Shown here piece by piece: positions 43,855-55,473 of a DNA stretch of 64,000 nucleotides. The stretch comes from Bufo bufo (Eukaryota; Chordata; Amphibia; Anura; Bufonidae). Below the pieces are notes generated by a model. The model saw nothing but the letters and a program-made list of their open reading frames with translations. It did not search any database and had not been told where the DNA came from. A program made the position numbers and the translations under genes. The stretch is taken from assembly GCF_905171765.1 (NCBI RefSeq), contig NC_053389.1, positions 785,236,772 to 785,300,771 of the forward strand, written 5' to 3'. Within the stretch, counting starts at the first letter, position 1. Every line of letters starts with the position of its first letter.

Positions 43855-45260
43855 ATAATGCGTGAGTGATATAATGCAGGAAGCTCTGGTGCAGGGAAGA
43901 TATAATGCAGGGAGCTCTAGTGCAGGGGAGATATAATGCAGGGAGCTGTAGTGCAGGGGAGATATAATGCAGGGAGCTCTAGGGCAGGGGAGATATAATG
44001 CAGGGAGCTCTAGTGCAGGGAAGATATAATGCAGGGAAGATATAATGCAGGGAAGATATAATGCAGGGAGCTCTAGTGCAGGGAAGATATAATGCAGGGA
44101 AGATATAATGCAGGGAAGATATAATGCAGGGAAGATATAATGCAGGGAGCTCTAGTGCAGGGAAGATATAATGCAGGGAAGATATAATGCAGGGAAGATA
44201 TAATGCAGGGAGCTCTAGTGCAGGGAAGATTTAATACAGGGAGCTGTAGTGCAGGGGAGATATACTGCAGGGAGCTCTAGGGCAGGGAAGATATAATGCA
44301 GGGAGCTCTAGGGCAGGAGAGATATTTTGCAGGGAGCTCTAGGGCAGGGGAGATATAATGCAGGGAGCTCTAGTGCAGGGAAGATATAATACAGGGAGCT
44401 CTAGGGCAGGGAAGATATAATACAGGGAGCTCTAGGGCAGGGCAGATATAATGCAGGGAGCTCTAGGGCATGGAAGATATAATGCAGGGAAGATATAATG
44501 CAGGGCAGGGAAGATATAATGGAGGGAGCTCTAGGGCAGGGAAGATACAATGCAGGGAAGATATAATGCAGGGAGCTCTAGGGCATGGAAGATACAATGC
44601 AGGGAAGATATAATGCAGGGAGCTCTAGGGCAGGGAAGATATAATGCAGGGAAGATATAATGCAGGGAGCTCTAGTGCAGGGAAGATATAATGCAGGGAG
44701 CTCTAGTGCAGGGGAGATATAATGGAGGGAGCTCTAGTGCAGGGAAGATATAATGCAGGGAAGATATAATGCAGGGAGCTCTAGTGCAGGGAAGATATAA
44801 TGCAGGGAGCTCTAGGGCAGGGAAGATATAATGGAGGGAGCTCTAGTGCAGGGAAGATATAATGCAGGGAAGATATAATGCAGGGAGCTCTAGTGCAGGG
44901 GAGATATAATGCAGGGAGCTCTAGTGCAGGGAAGATATAATGGAGGGAGCTCTAGTGCAGGGAAGATATAATGCAGGGAAGATATAATGCAGGGAGCTCT
45001 AGTGCAGGGGAGATATAATGCAGGGAGCTTCAGTGCAGGGAAGATATAATGCAGGGAAGATATAATGCAGGGAGCTCTAGTTCAGGGGAGATATAATGCA
45101 GGGAAGATATAATGCAGGGAGCTCTAGTGCAGGGAAGATATAATGCAGGGAGCTTCAGTGCAGGGAAGATATAATGCAGGGAAGATATAATGCAGAAAGC
45201 TCTAGTGCAGGGGAGATATAATACAGGGAGCTCTAGTGGATGGAAGATATAACGCATGAA
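43855..45260. repeat. Minisatellite, 17- and 32-bp mixed units
   Basis: Array of two alternating modules: GCAGGGAAGATATAAT (about 17 bp) and GCAGGGAGCTCTAGT (about 15 bp), combined in varying order for about 1.4 kb. Variants include GGGGAGATATAAT and GGGCAGG. The minus-strand frame at 45030-45257 is a repeat artefact. Confidence 0.92.
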
Positions 45261-45627
45261 GCTCTAGTGCAGGGGGATTATAATGTAGGGAAGTTATGCA
45301 TGATGCCAAATAGCTCTGGTATAGGAAAGTTATGAAGCTTGGAGTTCTAGTGCAGGGAGCTCTTTTACAAGTGGTATAGGAGTCTAGGACATCGACTTCT
45401 GCTTGGTTAGGGTCTTACTATGGTGGCCCCTGTGCTCTACATGATTTTTTGCCCATTTTTTTATGGAAGTCTCTTGCTTTAGTGCAGATATTGTGGGGAG
45501 ATGTCCTCTAGCCGAATCTGATGACATCACTGCACCCAACCTGGTGATGTCGCTTGAGTGGCAGGTGACAAAGCATCATCAACTATTATCAGGGTACAAA
45601 CCACCACTGGGCTCCATCATTAGTGTT

Positions 45628-46785
45628 GAGCTCGAATATTCGTATTACGAATTTTTATCGCGAATATCGGCACTTCGAGAATTTGCCAATATTTAGAATA
45701 AAGTGCTATATATTCGTAATTACGAATATTCATTGTTTTTTGTTGTTTTTTTTAAGCACAGTACATATCAAGTGATCATCCCTCCCTTCTTCTAGCTTGT
45801 GGGCCAATGAGAAGGCTTTGTCACGGCTTAGCAACATCCCTAGCAACCAATAGAAAAGTTGCCTACCCCTTACTATATAAGAACCTGCCCAGCAGCCATT
45901 TTCTAAAGTTTATTGCAGTTATGAGAGAGACACCAGTGACATTGCTCTGTGCTTTGTGTTATTACATTAGACAGTTAACTTATATATATAATTCAGATAG
46001 TTAGGGGGAGATGGTCAGTGTAGGTTAGGGTGGGTTCACACTAGCGTTATGGAGTCTGTTATGGCTTTCCGTTATAACAGGGTTACAATGGAACATAACG
46101 GAATCCAGAAGACGGAAGGACAGATCCGTTTTGCTGCCCATAGACTTGCATTATGACGGAATGCAAAACCGACGCCTTTAAAAGGCATTCCGTTTGCTCT
46201 CCGTCCTAATAGAAGTCTATGGGAATCAAAACGGACCCGTCTGGTTCCCGTTATGCAAGACGGAAAACAAAGTCCTGGACGGATCCGTTATGTTTTCCTA
46301 TAGACTTCTATTAGGACGGAGCAAAATGGAATGCCTCTTAAAGGCTTCCATTTTGCATTCCATCCTATGGATTCCGTTATGTTCCGTTATAACCCTGTTA
46401 TAACGGAAAGCCATATCGGACTCCATAACGCTAGTGTGAACCCACCCTCAGATTGATCTATAGTGTAGCTGATAGGTTCCAGTGCAGGGTGCTAGGCAAT
46501 GTGATAGGTTCTGCTGTCCATACATACATGCTACAGACATAGTGCTGTGATGTCACAAGTTGCACGTTTTGTGAAAAATATGCGCATCATTAATTGCCGA
46601 AAATACACAAGCGCAAATATATTGGAGCACTCTATCTCCATATAAAGCTATTCTAATGTTCCGCTGGGCCAACCATTTTTTCCAGTCTCAGGAAACTTAT
46701 ACCAGCTTGAAAAATGTAATAAGTGACCCACACCGGTACTTCGCGCGCATTACGCGAATAATACATATCGCGAATTCGAATATTG
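45628..46785. repeat. Old repeat with CGAATATTCG ends, nested foldback
   Basis: The left part (CTCGAATATTCGTATTACG, 45630) and right part (CGCGAATTCGAATATTG, about 46768) carry related, roughly inverted sequence. A TAA-type foldback sits between them. The boundaries and class are uncertain. Confidence 0.4.
46028..46447. mobile_element. TAA/TTA-type foldback 5 (420 bp)
   Basis: Ends GGGTGGGTTCACACTAGCGT and ACGCTAGTGTGAACCCACCC are perfect inverted repeats. Flanks are TTA and TCA, an imperfect 3-bp duplication. Arms pair through most of the length (for example TTCCGTTATAACAGGGTTA). Related to foldbacks 1 and 3 by CACACTAGCGT. Confidence 0.82.
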
Positions 46786-48353
46786 CCCCTCCCAACTGTT
46801 CAGGACACCCCTGGCGGATACCATCCGAGAAACAGTGCTGGTGGAAACAAGAAAGAAGACATCTATGTAGAAAGTATGGTGGATATGTGAAAGTGATGAT
46901 CTCATGTAGACTGTAGTGTGGACAGGATTGAAATACAAAGAATTAGACATGTTCCAGGTTGTTAACTATGCAGAGGATCAGAAGGTTTAGGTTTTATCTG
47001 TAATCTGGTGCCGTGGGATTTACATTCCAGCATATAGAAGGAGACCCTGAATAGAAGGACAGTAAAGAGCTTCCATTATCACATCTTTTCACCACCGGGT
47101 GACAGAAATCATATAGTTAGGCTCATGATACTTAAAAGGGTTCTACACTTTTTTGTTACTGATGATCTATTTTTTGGATAGGTCATCAGCATCTGATCGG
47201 TGGGGGTCCCATCGTCGGACCGCTACCAATCAGATGCTGATGACCTATCCAAAGATCAGCTGTTTGAGAAGGCAGTGGTGCTCGCAGTAACGCAATGGCC
47301 TTCTCGCTGTATCCCACTGATCAGTGACGTCACGTCTATTTCACGGGCCTGGGTGTGGCTCGGCCACATTCACTTCACTGCTTCTTGGCTGGTATAATTA
47401 ATGCCCTAGCAGTTGTACCATGGCTCTCAGGATTCTTGGAGATAGTGGTTGCTGGACTTTTCCTATTGACCTCTATAGAGAATGAAAGTCATGATGTGCA
47501 TTACTTCACTGGAGTGATTTATGTCCCATACAAACTCAGGCTTACATTGCTTTAGTGGCTACCTCATGGTCCAGAAATCCTTTGAAAAGCCCAGGAACCA
47601 TGTAGACCTTTTCTAAGTTAAATTATTTTCATAGAGAACAATGCAAAATTTTAGGGAACAGTAGGCACATTTTTAGGCACATTGGCCAATTGGGATACAT
47701 TATCTGGCCAATTTGTCAGATAATAACAGAACAGTGGTCAGTGACAATTATAGTGTGGGGCAAGGGACCCTGTTGTGGATCTGGGCTCAGGAAGTTTGAT
47801 CTACAGTACATGTCTTCTACTGCTCATCAAAACACGTCCCAAAATCATTTTGGGAGCTGCCAGATGGTCCACAAACTTTGATTCCACATGCTCCAGAAAA
47901 TCTATACGTAGATCCTATAATTGATGGGATGTAAGCAGAGCATAGATGGTCAGATGTTCCATAATTGACACATTTCTCTGTCCTCATATGAAATAGGGAC
48001 ATTATTGGAGTAGGGGGTTTGTCCTTTACTAAGAAAATCTGCATGTGACATCTACTTCTACTTGGATCATAGAAAAGTGGTGACATATGAGGATATATAA
48101 CCTAAGGAACCAAAGTTACAGTATCCATGTAAATGACTGCTTAGAGGATGATATGCATGGTGAGCCTGGAGATAGAGTGCCCATAGCTATCTTCTAAACC
48201 AGGTAGTGTTATTTATCTAATGTGTCTACAATTATTAAGCGATGAGGAATGCAGTGCTATGTGGTTCTTTCAGGCAGTATGTCACCTAAGAGGCTTAGAT
48301 ACCCCAGCTTTGTAGATAGTATCACACATGTAAGTATCAGGTACAAAGCCTAA

Positions 48354-48541
48354 GGCTACTTTCACATTAGCGTTTTCAATTCTGCTATTGAGATCCGTCA
48401 TAGGATTTCATTAGCGGAAGAAAACACTTTAGTTTTGTCCCCATTCATTGTCAATGAGGACAAAACTGAACTGAACAAAACGGAGTGCACCAAAATGCAT
48501 TCCGTTCCGTTTGGTTGCGCTCCCATTGCGGACAGAATAAC
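48354..48541. repeat. Truncated TAA-type foldback
   Basis: The left end GGCTACTTTCACATTAGCG follows TAA as in foldbacks 1 and 3, but the matching right end is missing. The interior TTGTCCCCATTCATTGTCAA is similar in style. Confidence 0.6.
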
Positions 48542-50191
48542 TCCTCAATCACCTTCCTGATCAGCACCTGCACAGTATATTTCTATGTGTTCAAGATTTC
48601 TATACAAAAGCTATGTGAGATGTGTGTAAGCATTTGGCAAGTCTCACTCATTATGTGTCACCATGAGTATGATAGTGGTGATAACCAGGATGGAGGTTGG
48701 TTACCAGACATCTGCCAAAGGCAATATCTGCTGAGTGCTTTAGTTTCTTCCATCATACAGGATATGAGGAACTCACTATGTACTATGGACCTACGACCTC
48801 AACCTTCTCAGGGCAATCTTGATGTTCCAAGCTGTGTGCCTCTAAAATGTGGTTAACATTAAGGTAGCCCTGTGGCTACTGTGGTCCCTCCTATCCATCT
48901 CTTGCACAAGTGGCCTGTGTCCTTTGATCTGCCTTCCTTATTACGTATGTGTAGTTCCCTATGGAGAGGGAGTCTTGTGCATGTATACACTACTGATCAA
49001 AAAGTATGGGGCAACCTGATGTGGTCGCCTATCATTCATGGCTCCGTAGTAGCCTCCTTGTCTACCTCAATGATCAGGGCTGGTTTATTAGAAAATGGGG
49101 CCATATGTAATTTTTTTTTCTTCTCAAAGTCGCTGGAGGTCTAGGACAGGAAAAGGGTTATTTGTAAGGTACTTGTCTTAGGCAGTCAATGGGTGACTGG
49201 TAAATGTAGGTTGCTCCTGGGGATCTCATACTTGAAGGATCCCCTTGGGCAATGGCCGTGTCTATAATATGTAGGAATGTGACACAATAGGTATAAAGTG
49301 CAGTAATTAACCTCCAGGTCTTATATTTGCTGTTGAGCCATACTGGTTGTCACCCGATTTACTAGAAACAGGTATGACTAAGGAGTAGATGAACAGAATT
49401 AACTTTTCAGAAGAGAAGTAGTCAAGGACTCATATTGATTGATGATTCATCTTGAGACTTCATAAGTGACCAAGCATGGTGTGTAAGACTGAGTAGATCC
49501 AGCAGGTCACACCTTTGGGACATGGAGATATTTCTCAGGTTGTTGATGGATATTCCTCAGTAACATGAGATGGGTGCAGTTGGTAATCTCCCACCAGTCA
49601 CTGCATGGAATATACTCACAAGCTACCATGTTCCTGGTTCTGTCACGCACTGGGCCAGATACATTGGGGGGGTTCTGTAATATCTGTCCACATTATGGCA
49701 GCAGTTATGGCGAGTAACGAATTGCTCTTTTTGAGGGACTGGGACAACCCAAGATAAGTCTTCAGATGGAGCTATTAGTGGGGGCAACTGGGTCAGAAAC
49801 AAGGGACTTATGGGGAAGAGTCACTGAAGGAGGTAACTAAAGAAGAAGCAGTAAAGGAGACAACTGGTCAGAAGCACAAAAGGAGTATCTTCAAAAGAGA
49901 GGCCAGCTGCCTCAAAAAGGGGTATCTGTGGCCAGCGCAAACTGATGGGGAAGGTTGTTTAGCACATCACTAGAACATTTACTGCATTGGGGTGGGTTGT
50001 GTGGGGCATTGGGTACACAGAGGTGGTTATGGAGGTCAAGCCTTTACCAATTGGTTTGCTGTATAGGGACATTGGGTACACAGAGGTGGGTTACGAAGTC
50101 ATGTATTCAATTTAACCCATTGCCCCAGATATTAGAATCCATGACTACACATAAGTGAAACGCCTGGCTTCTCTGACTGCCATCATTACAG

Positions 50192-50269
50192 CATATGGCA
50201 AAAGTAGACGGAAGGGGACTGGCTTCTCCCTGCTGCGTGTGATTTCTGACTACGACAACACACAGGATG
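50192..50269 (+). CDS. Candidate second exon of the host gene
   Basis: A 78-bp exon between a good acceptor (TCTCTGACTGCCATCATTACAG) and donor (GATG|GTAAGG). Both ends are phase 1 and match the signal-peptide exon at 42705. It encodes YGKSRRKGTGFSLLRVISDY followed by DNTQD, with a basic KSRRKG stretch soon after the predicted signal peptide. I do not recognise the family, and no third exon was found downstream. Confidence 0.5.
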
Positions 50270-51130
50270 GTAAGGTGGGGTGTCAGCAGCTTGCAGCATT
50301 GATTCTGAGTATATACTGGTGTTTAATATATGTGTTTTCTGGAGTGGAGCAAACATTGGGGAAACTGGGGCAAATCATTTTATTTGAATTCACCCATTCA
50401 TTTTATAACGTGCAGTACCAGTCTGCACCTTTACCGCTAGCATATAATTTCCATAGACACCAATGCAACAGCACCCCCTTAAGTCCAATATTGTAAATGA
50501 GTAGTGACTATTTATTGGTATCTGCCCCAATTCGGCCCCCACTGATCTACCAGAAACATTGGACGACCATGGAGTCCAATGGAAAGTGTGTAATGCTGCA
50601 TACGTTCTAGTTACTCCAGGGGGAATGAGCATTCAGTATGAATTTCACTAAGTAATAAAAGACCACCGAGACCAGCTTGTCCCTGGAGGACCTGCTAAAA
50701 AGGGTTGTCCGGACCGAACAACCTCACCAAATCATGGCAGACTATAGCATTGGTCATCGGGTGTCCATGGCAACACTGCACCTTACAGAAATCAGAAGGG
50801 CACATGATGTCAACGTAATGTCTCAGTAGTACAGCCTCAGGTTTTGGGCCTGTAACTTTAAGTAATCACATCTTAGCCCTGATATGAGATGTTAAAATGT
50901 GTTTTTTCTCATTTTTTATGTACAGGAAAGGACCTTTTTTATGGTAGGTGACTGGTGTACAGAGCATTTAATCAGAATTAAACAGAATGATATATCATTC
51001 CCTTTTCGGTATCCTTCAGTTCTGGCATAGGTATAGGTAGTGCCCAGGCTCCCAAAAGCCCCATCTGCCATGTAAAAATAAACCAGTACCATAAATCACA
51101 TGACTTAATATTCCGGGGGCCTTTAACAGT
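50270..51130. other. No gene seen
   Basis: If the exon before it is real, this is the next intron. AAAGGGTTGTCCGG near 50698 resembles a TTAA-element end but lacks TTAA and a partner. Confidence 0.4.
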
Positions 51131-51141
51131 ACTGTGTCTTC

Positions 51142-51235
51142 GTTGCCCAAAGCAACCAATCACAGCGCAGTTTTCATTTCAGGTTCTGCTCTTGAAAAAT
51201 CAAAGCTGTGCTGTGATTGGTTGCCATTAGCAACA
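51142..51235. repeat. Small inverted repeat (MITE-like)
   Basis: AAGCAACCAATCACAGC pairs with GCTGTGATTGGTTGC. The CAACCAATC core is shared with the palindrome at 52871-53000, suggesting a related family. No target duplication defined. Confidence 0.55.
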
Positions 51236-52281
51236 AAGGCCATATTTGTTTTAGACAGTTTCTTAAATCTGCCCCTATGTCAAGGATTCTTGATCTACAG
51301 AAATTGGCATCTCACGTTCTCACCCCATCCCTACCTCGGGGGACAGCAGCAGCAGAACCTTAAGAGTAGAGACCCTAGTAAATGGGACATATTTTGGAAA
51401 GTGGAGATCCCCTTTAAGTGTAATTTCATGCCAGCGATATTTAGGGCTTATTCAAAACTTTGATCATCATCTGATATGACAAGATTTCTGAGCCACGACC
51501 GGGTCTACAGAAAGCAAAGGAAAAAACTACTTCATGGATACGTTGCATGACTGAGCACTTTTTCATGTGGTCGGATTCCACGTTGCTAGGCAGAGGACGA
51601 TGTCTGAATCTCAATTCCGTGATGGTTTGAGGCCTCTGGTTCCTGTCCCCATGGAGACTCCAAGAAAAGGCAGTCTTCTCAGCACTGTTTAAGGGCATGG
51701 GGTCTCCCGCTGAATGCACGTGGGGTCACGTTCTTGGTGCTTTTTGGCCTGTGGGTTTTGTTTGCGAGAATTTAACTCTATCATTGCCAGGAGTGAGACA
51801 ATGTGAAGGACAAACATTAGGGAACGGAGGTCTGAAGACTGGTCACCAGCGTATCGCAGTCATCACGTATCTCCAGGCCTGAAAACTGTCAGTGAATAAT
51901 AGTCACCGGGACGTCCTGGCCGCCATTTCTGAGTCACATCTGTCTGGGGAAGCTGTTTGACAATGACTACGGCTCCCAGGAGGATATGCCCACATGTCGG
52001 GTCAGCACCATATCTGTCCAAAATCCCCGCCAAATTTGTTGCGGATTTCGATGTGGAAATGCTGCAAATTTTCCGCAGATTAAACGGAAATCCACAGCGG
52101 ATGTCGGCAACATGTAAGGATATGCTGCCATTATGCGTCCAGTGATGTGCGGAGATTGTTGTGGGATATTTCCGCAGTGTGCGGAGTTGGTTGGATGTGG
52201 ATTCTCCTGGAATTGCGGAGGATTTTCCACCCGCTGTGGAAAATCTGCCGCTTTTACGAGATGCGTAACCATACCGTTAGG
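51236..52281. other. No gene; possible MITE arm
   Basis: Unclassified sequence. From about 51987 (ATATGCCCACATG) onward it is rich in GCGGA/TCCGC motifs that recur, roughly inverted, up to about 52630 (GTGCATGTGGCCC). This suggests a decayed foldback that hosts the hAT MITE below. Confidence 0.35.
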
Positions 52282-52289
52282 GTATATGG

Positions 52290-52436
52290 CAGGCATGGCC
52301 AACCTGCGGCTCTCCAGCTGTTGGAAAACTACAACTCCCACCATGCCCTGCTGTAGGGTGATAGCTGTAGGTAGTATGGGCATGCTGGGAGTTGTAGTTT
52401 TGCAACAGCTGGAGAGCCTCAGGCTGGCCATCCCTG
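52290..52436. mobile_element. hAT-type MITE (147 bp) with exact TSD
   Basis: Starts CAGGCATGGCCAACC and ends GGCTGGCCATCCCTG, flanked by GTATATGG on both sides (52282-52289, 52437-52444). Internal arms CTCCAGCTGTTGGAAAACTA and CTACAACTCCCA pair with their complements. It is noncoding. Confidence 0.92.
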
Positions 52437-52870
52437 GTATATGGACAAGGGAGGGTAACAGATTACGCAACATTTCTGCGCCAAATCCTCACCAGAATTT
52501 GCGAAATCCGCGGATTTCGACGTGGATTTGCCACAGATCACCCTTGGCATTGCAAAGATTGAAATCCGTACTGAAAATGCGCACAAAAGATGGAAAACCA
52601 TGAGTAATACGCGCTGTGTGCATGTGGCCCTATAGTTTCCATGCAGTTGCTACCCAGCCTCCTGAATTACACATGTGCCATTCAGGAAACTGGAAAAGCT
52701 GAGTGAAAACCCTGCGTGAGAGCTGCAATGGCAGATACGTTGGCTCTCGCACAATTAGGTAAGAAATGGCTGTATTTGGGCAATGCTGCAATGCTGTTCA
52801 GACCCTCAGAGCACATAATTATTGGGAGGGGAAAACCTTTGATTTCTGTATTAGATATAAACTATGGGGG

Positions 52871-53000
52871 TAAAGTAGAACTGGCTTAGTTGCCCATAGC
52901 AACCAATCCGATTCCTCCTTTCATTTTCCAAAGGAGCTGTAAAAAAATGAAAGGTGGAATCTGATTGGTTGCTATGGGCAACTAAGCCAGTTCTACTTTA
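52871..53000. repeat. Palindromic MITE-like element (130 bp)
   Basis: TAAAGTAGAACTGGCTTAGT and ACTAAGCCAGTTCTACTTTA are exact inverted repeats, continuing through GTTGCCCATAGCAACCAATC. The loop is CCTTTCATTTTCCAAAGG-like and folds too. Flanking duplication not clear. Confidence 0.75.
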
Positions 53001-53723
53001 CACCAGTTTGATAAATCTCCCCCTATATATACAGATGTGAGAGGACTGAGTTTGTTATTTAGCACAGTCCATCCTGTGACTAACCAGCTCTGCTGTACTG
53101 GTTTAGGCTGGGAGGGCTCCTAGTGCTAGGAGTCTGAGAGCACATTAAGGGAAGGATGTGGTTTATTTAGCAATGTACCCAGTGTCGGACTGGGCCCACC
53201 AGTAAAATTTATTTTGGGCCCACCGTACGGATACATTCAAATTAGGCCTCTTGTCACGATACCAAAATTTTGATTCAATTTCGATACCATAAAAAAGTAT
53301 TGCTATACTTGATACCATTCGATACCACGCAAAAAAATAAAAACCCCAAATGCATTCCGCATTTTATGAAACGTCCGACCCATAATAGAACAGTCCTATC
53401 CTATTTTTTGGGGGAACAAAGTGACAAAAAAATGGCGAATCACGCAATTTTTTTTCTGTTACGGTGTTCACCACATAGGAGATATTTTTTCAGATTTTAA
53501 TAGTTTGGACTTTTTCAGTCGTGGCGACTGGTGATATGCAATATGATTATTTTTTTATTGTTTATATATTTTATATGTAAAATTGGGAAAGGAGGTGATT
53601 TATACTTAATATTTTGGTATGTTTTTTAAAAACTTTTTTTTTACTTACTTTTTATTTAATAACTATTTCCCCCTTAGAGGCTAGAACCTGGAATATTTTA
53701 ATCCCTTGTCCTATTAACCCTAA
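53001..53723. other. No gene seen
   Basis: CCAGTGTCGGACTGGGCCC at about 53169 looks like a lone hAT-type end. CGATACCA-type text follows at 53257-53330, then AT-rich sequence. No partner ends were found. Confidence 0.4.
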
Positions 53724-53865
53724 GGCCAATTGCACACGAGCGTATGTATTTTTCGGTCCGCAAAAAACGGATCCACAAAAAATACGGATGACATCCGTGT
53801 GCATTCCGTATTTTGTGGAACGGAACAGCTGGCCCCCAATAGAACAGTACTATCTTTGTCCGTAA

Positions 53866-54742
53866 GGCCCCTTTCACACGCGTGAGGTGAACGCATTGCA
53901 CCGGCACTGAATCCGGACCCATTCATTTCTATGGGGCTGTGCACATGAGCGGTGATTTTCACGCATCACTTGTGCGTTGCGTGAAAATCGCAGCATGCTC
54001 CTCTTTGTGCGTTTTTCACGTAACGCCGGCCCCATAGACGTGAATGGGGTTGCGTGAAAATCGCAAGCATCCGCAAGCAAGTGCGGATGCGGTGCGATTT
54101 TCACGCATGGTTGCTAGGTGACGATCGGGATGGGGACCCGATCATTATTATTTTCCCTTATAACATGGTTATAAAGGGAAAATAATAGCATTCTGAATAC
54201 AGAATGCATAGTAAAATAGGAGGGGTTAAAAAAAAAATATATATATTTTACCTCACCTTAATCCACTTGTTCGCGCAGCCGGCATCTCTTCTGTCTTCTT
54301 TCTTCAGGACCTGGGTAAAGGACCTGTGGTGATGTCACTGCGGTCATCACATGGTCCATCACATGATCCATCACCATGGTGATGGATCATGTGAATGATC
54401 ATGTGATGAGCGTAGTGACGTCATCAAAGGTCCTTGTACTATGCATTCTGTATTAAGAATGCTATTATTTTCCCTTATAACCATGTTACAAGTGAAAATA
54501 ATACAATCTACACAACCTTGAACCCAAACCTGAACTTCTGTGAAGAAGTTCGGCCCTGGGTACCACAGTCGGTTTTTTATCACGCGCGTGCAAAACACAT
54601 TGCACCCGCGCGATAAAAACTGAACAACGGAACGCAATCGCAGTCAAAACTGACTGCAATTGCGTACCTACTCGCGCGGGTTTGCCGCAATGCACCGGGA
54701 CGCATCCGGACCTAATTCAGACACGCTCGTGTGAAAGAGGCC
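53866..54742. mobile_element. TAA-flanked foldback 6 (877 bp)
   Basis: Ends GGCCCCTTTCACACGCG and CGTGTGAAAGAGGCC, TAA at 53863-53865 and 54743-54745. The centre has the CATCACCATGGTGATGGATCA hairpin region and CTTATAAC palindromes shared with foldback 2 and with the window start. Just before it (53724-53862) is a fragment with the left end GGCCAATTGCACACGAGCG after TAA. Confidence 0.85.
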
Positions 54743-54745
54743 TAA

Positions 54746-55265
54746 GCCTTCCTGCACACAACCGTATTTTTTTTCCTTTCAGTTTTTTTGTGTTCCGTTT
54801 GCTGTCCGTATGCAGAACCATTCACTTCAATGGGTCCGCAAATACAATGGAAGGTACTCCGTATGGATTCCATTTCCGTATTTCCATTCCGTTCAAAGAT
54901 AGAACATGTCCTATTATTGCCCGCAAATCATGTTCCGTGGTTCCATTCAAGTCAACGGTTCCCAAAAAAACAAAACAGAATGCATACGGAATGCATCCGT
55001 ATGTCTTCCGTATCCTTTCTGTTTTTGGGGAACCATCTATTGAAAATGTTATGCCCAGACCAATTTTTTTATGTACTTACTGTTTAAATATTATTATATT
55101 CTTCCATTTCCGTTTGCAATCTGCAAAAAACGGATCACAAACAGAAACCAAACTTAAAAACGGAACGGAAGCAGAACGGAATTAGAAACACTACTGAAAC
55201 AAAAACCGGAAAAACTGATCAGTTTAAAACGGACCGCAAAACCATACGGTCTTGTGCAGGAGGCC
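54746..55265. mobile_element. TAA-flanked foldback 7, abutting foldback 6
   Basis: Starts GCCTTCCTGCACACAACCGT and ends TCTTGTGCAGGAGGC, with TAA at 54743-54745 (shared with foldback 6) and 55266-55268. The interior has CATACGGA/TCCGTATG repeats on both strands. It is noncoding. Confidence 0.75.
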
Positions 55266-55473
55266 TAAGGCGGACAATAATAGTACATTATTACTATTTT
55301 TTTGCGGAACGGTAATACAGAAACGGAATGCACACGGAGTACCTTGCGTTTTTTTTGCGGACCCATTGAAATGAATGGTTTCATATACGGTCTGCTGAGG
55401 ATGGCGCGTACCATGTTCTCTAACTGATACTAGGCTGCGCAGTAAATAGCAAATGCCGGTATTGAAACTTTGT

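Larger units (their letters stand above)
42790..50191 (+). other. Presumed intron with repeats
   Basis: About 7.4 kb between the two candidate exons. It begins GTACAG and ends with a pyrimidine-rich tract and CATCATTACAG. Besides the listed repeats (hairpin 43633, minisatellite 43855, repeats near 45628-46785, MITEs) it holds anonymous sequence with no further exon that I can support. A lone AAGGGTTCTACAC end after TTAA at 47137 suggests a truncated TTAA element, with a hairpin at about 47165-47245. Confidence 0.4.

Noticed and set aside
43855..45260. Repeated ATATAAT motifs as promoters
   Set aside because: They are part of a tandem minisatellite module in vertebrate DNA, not bacterial -10 boxes or TATA promoters.
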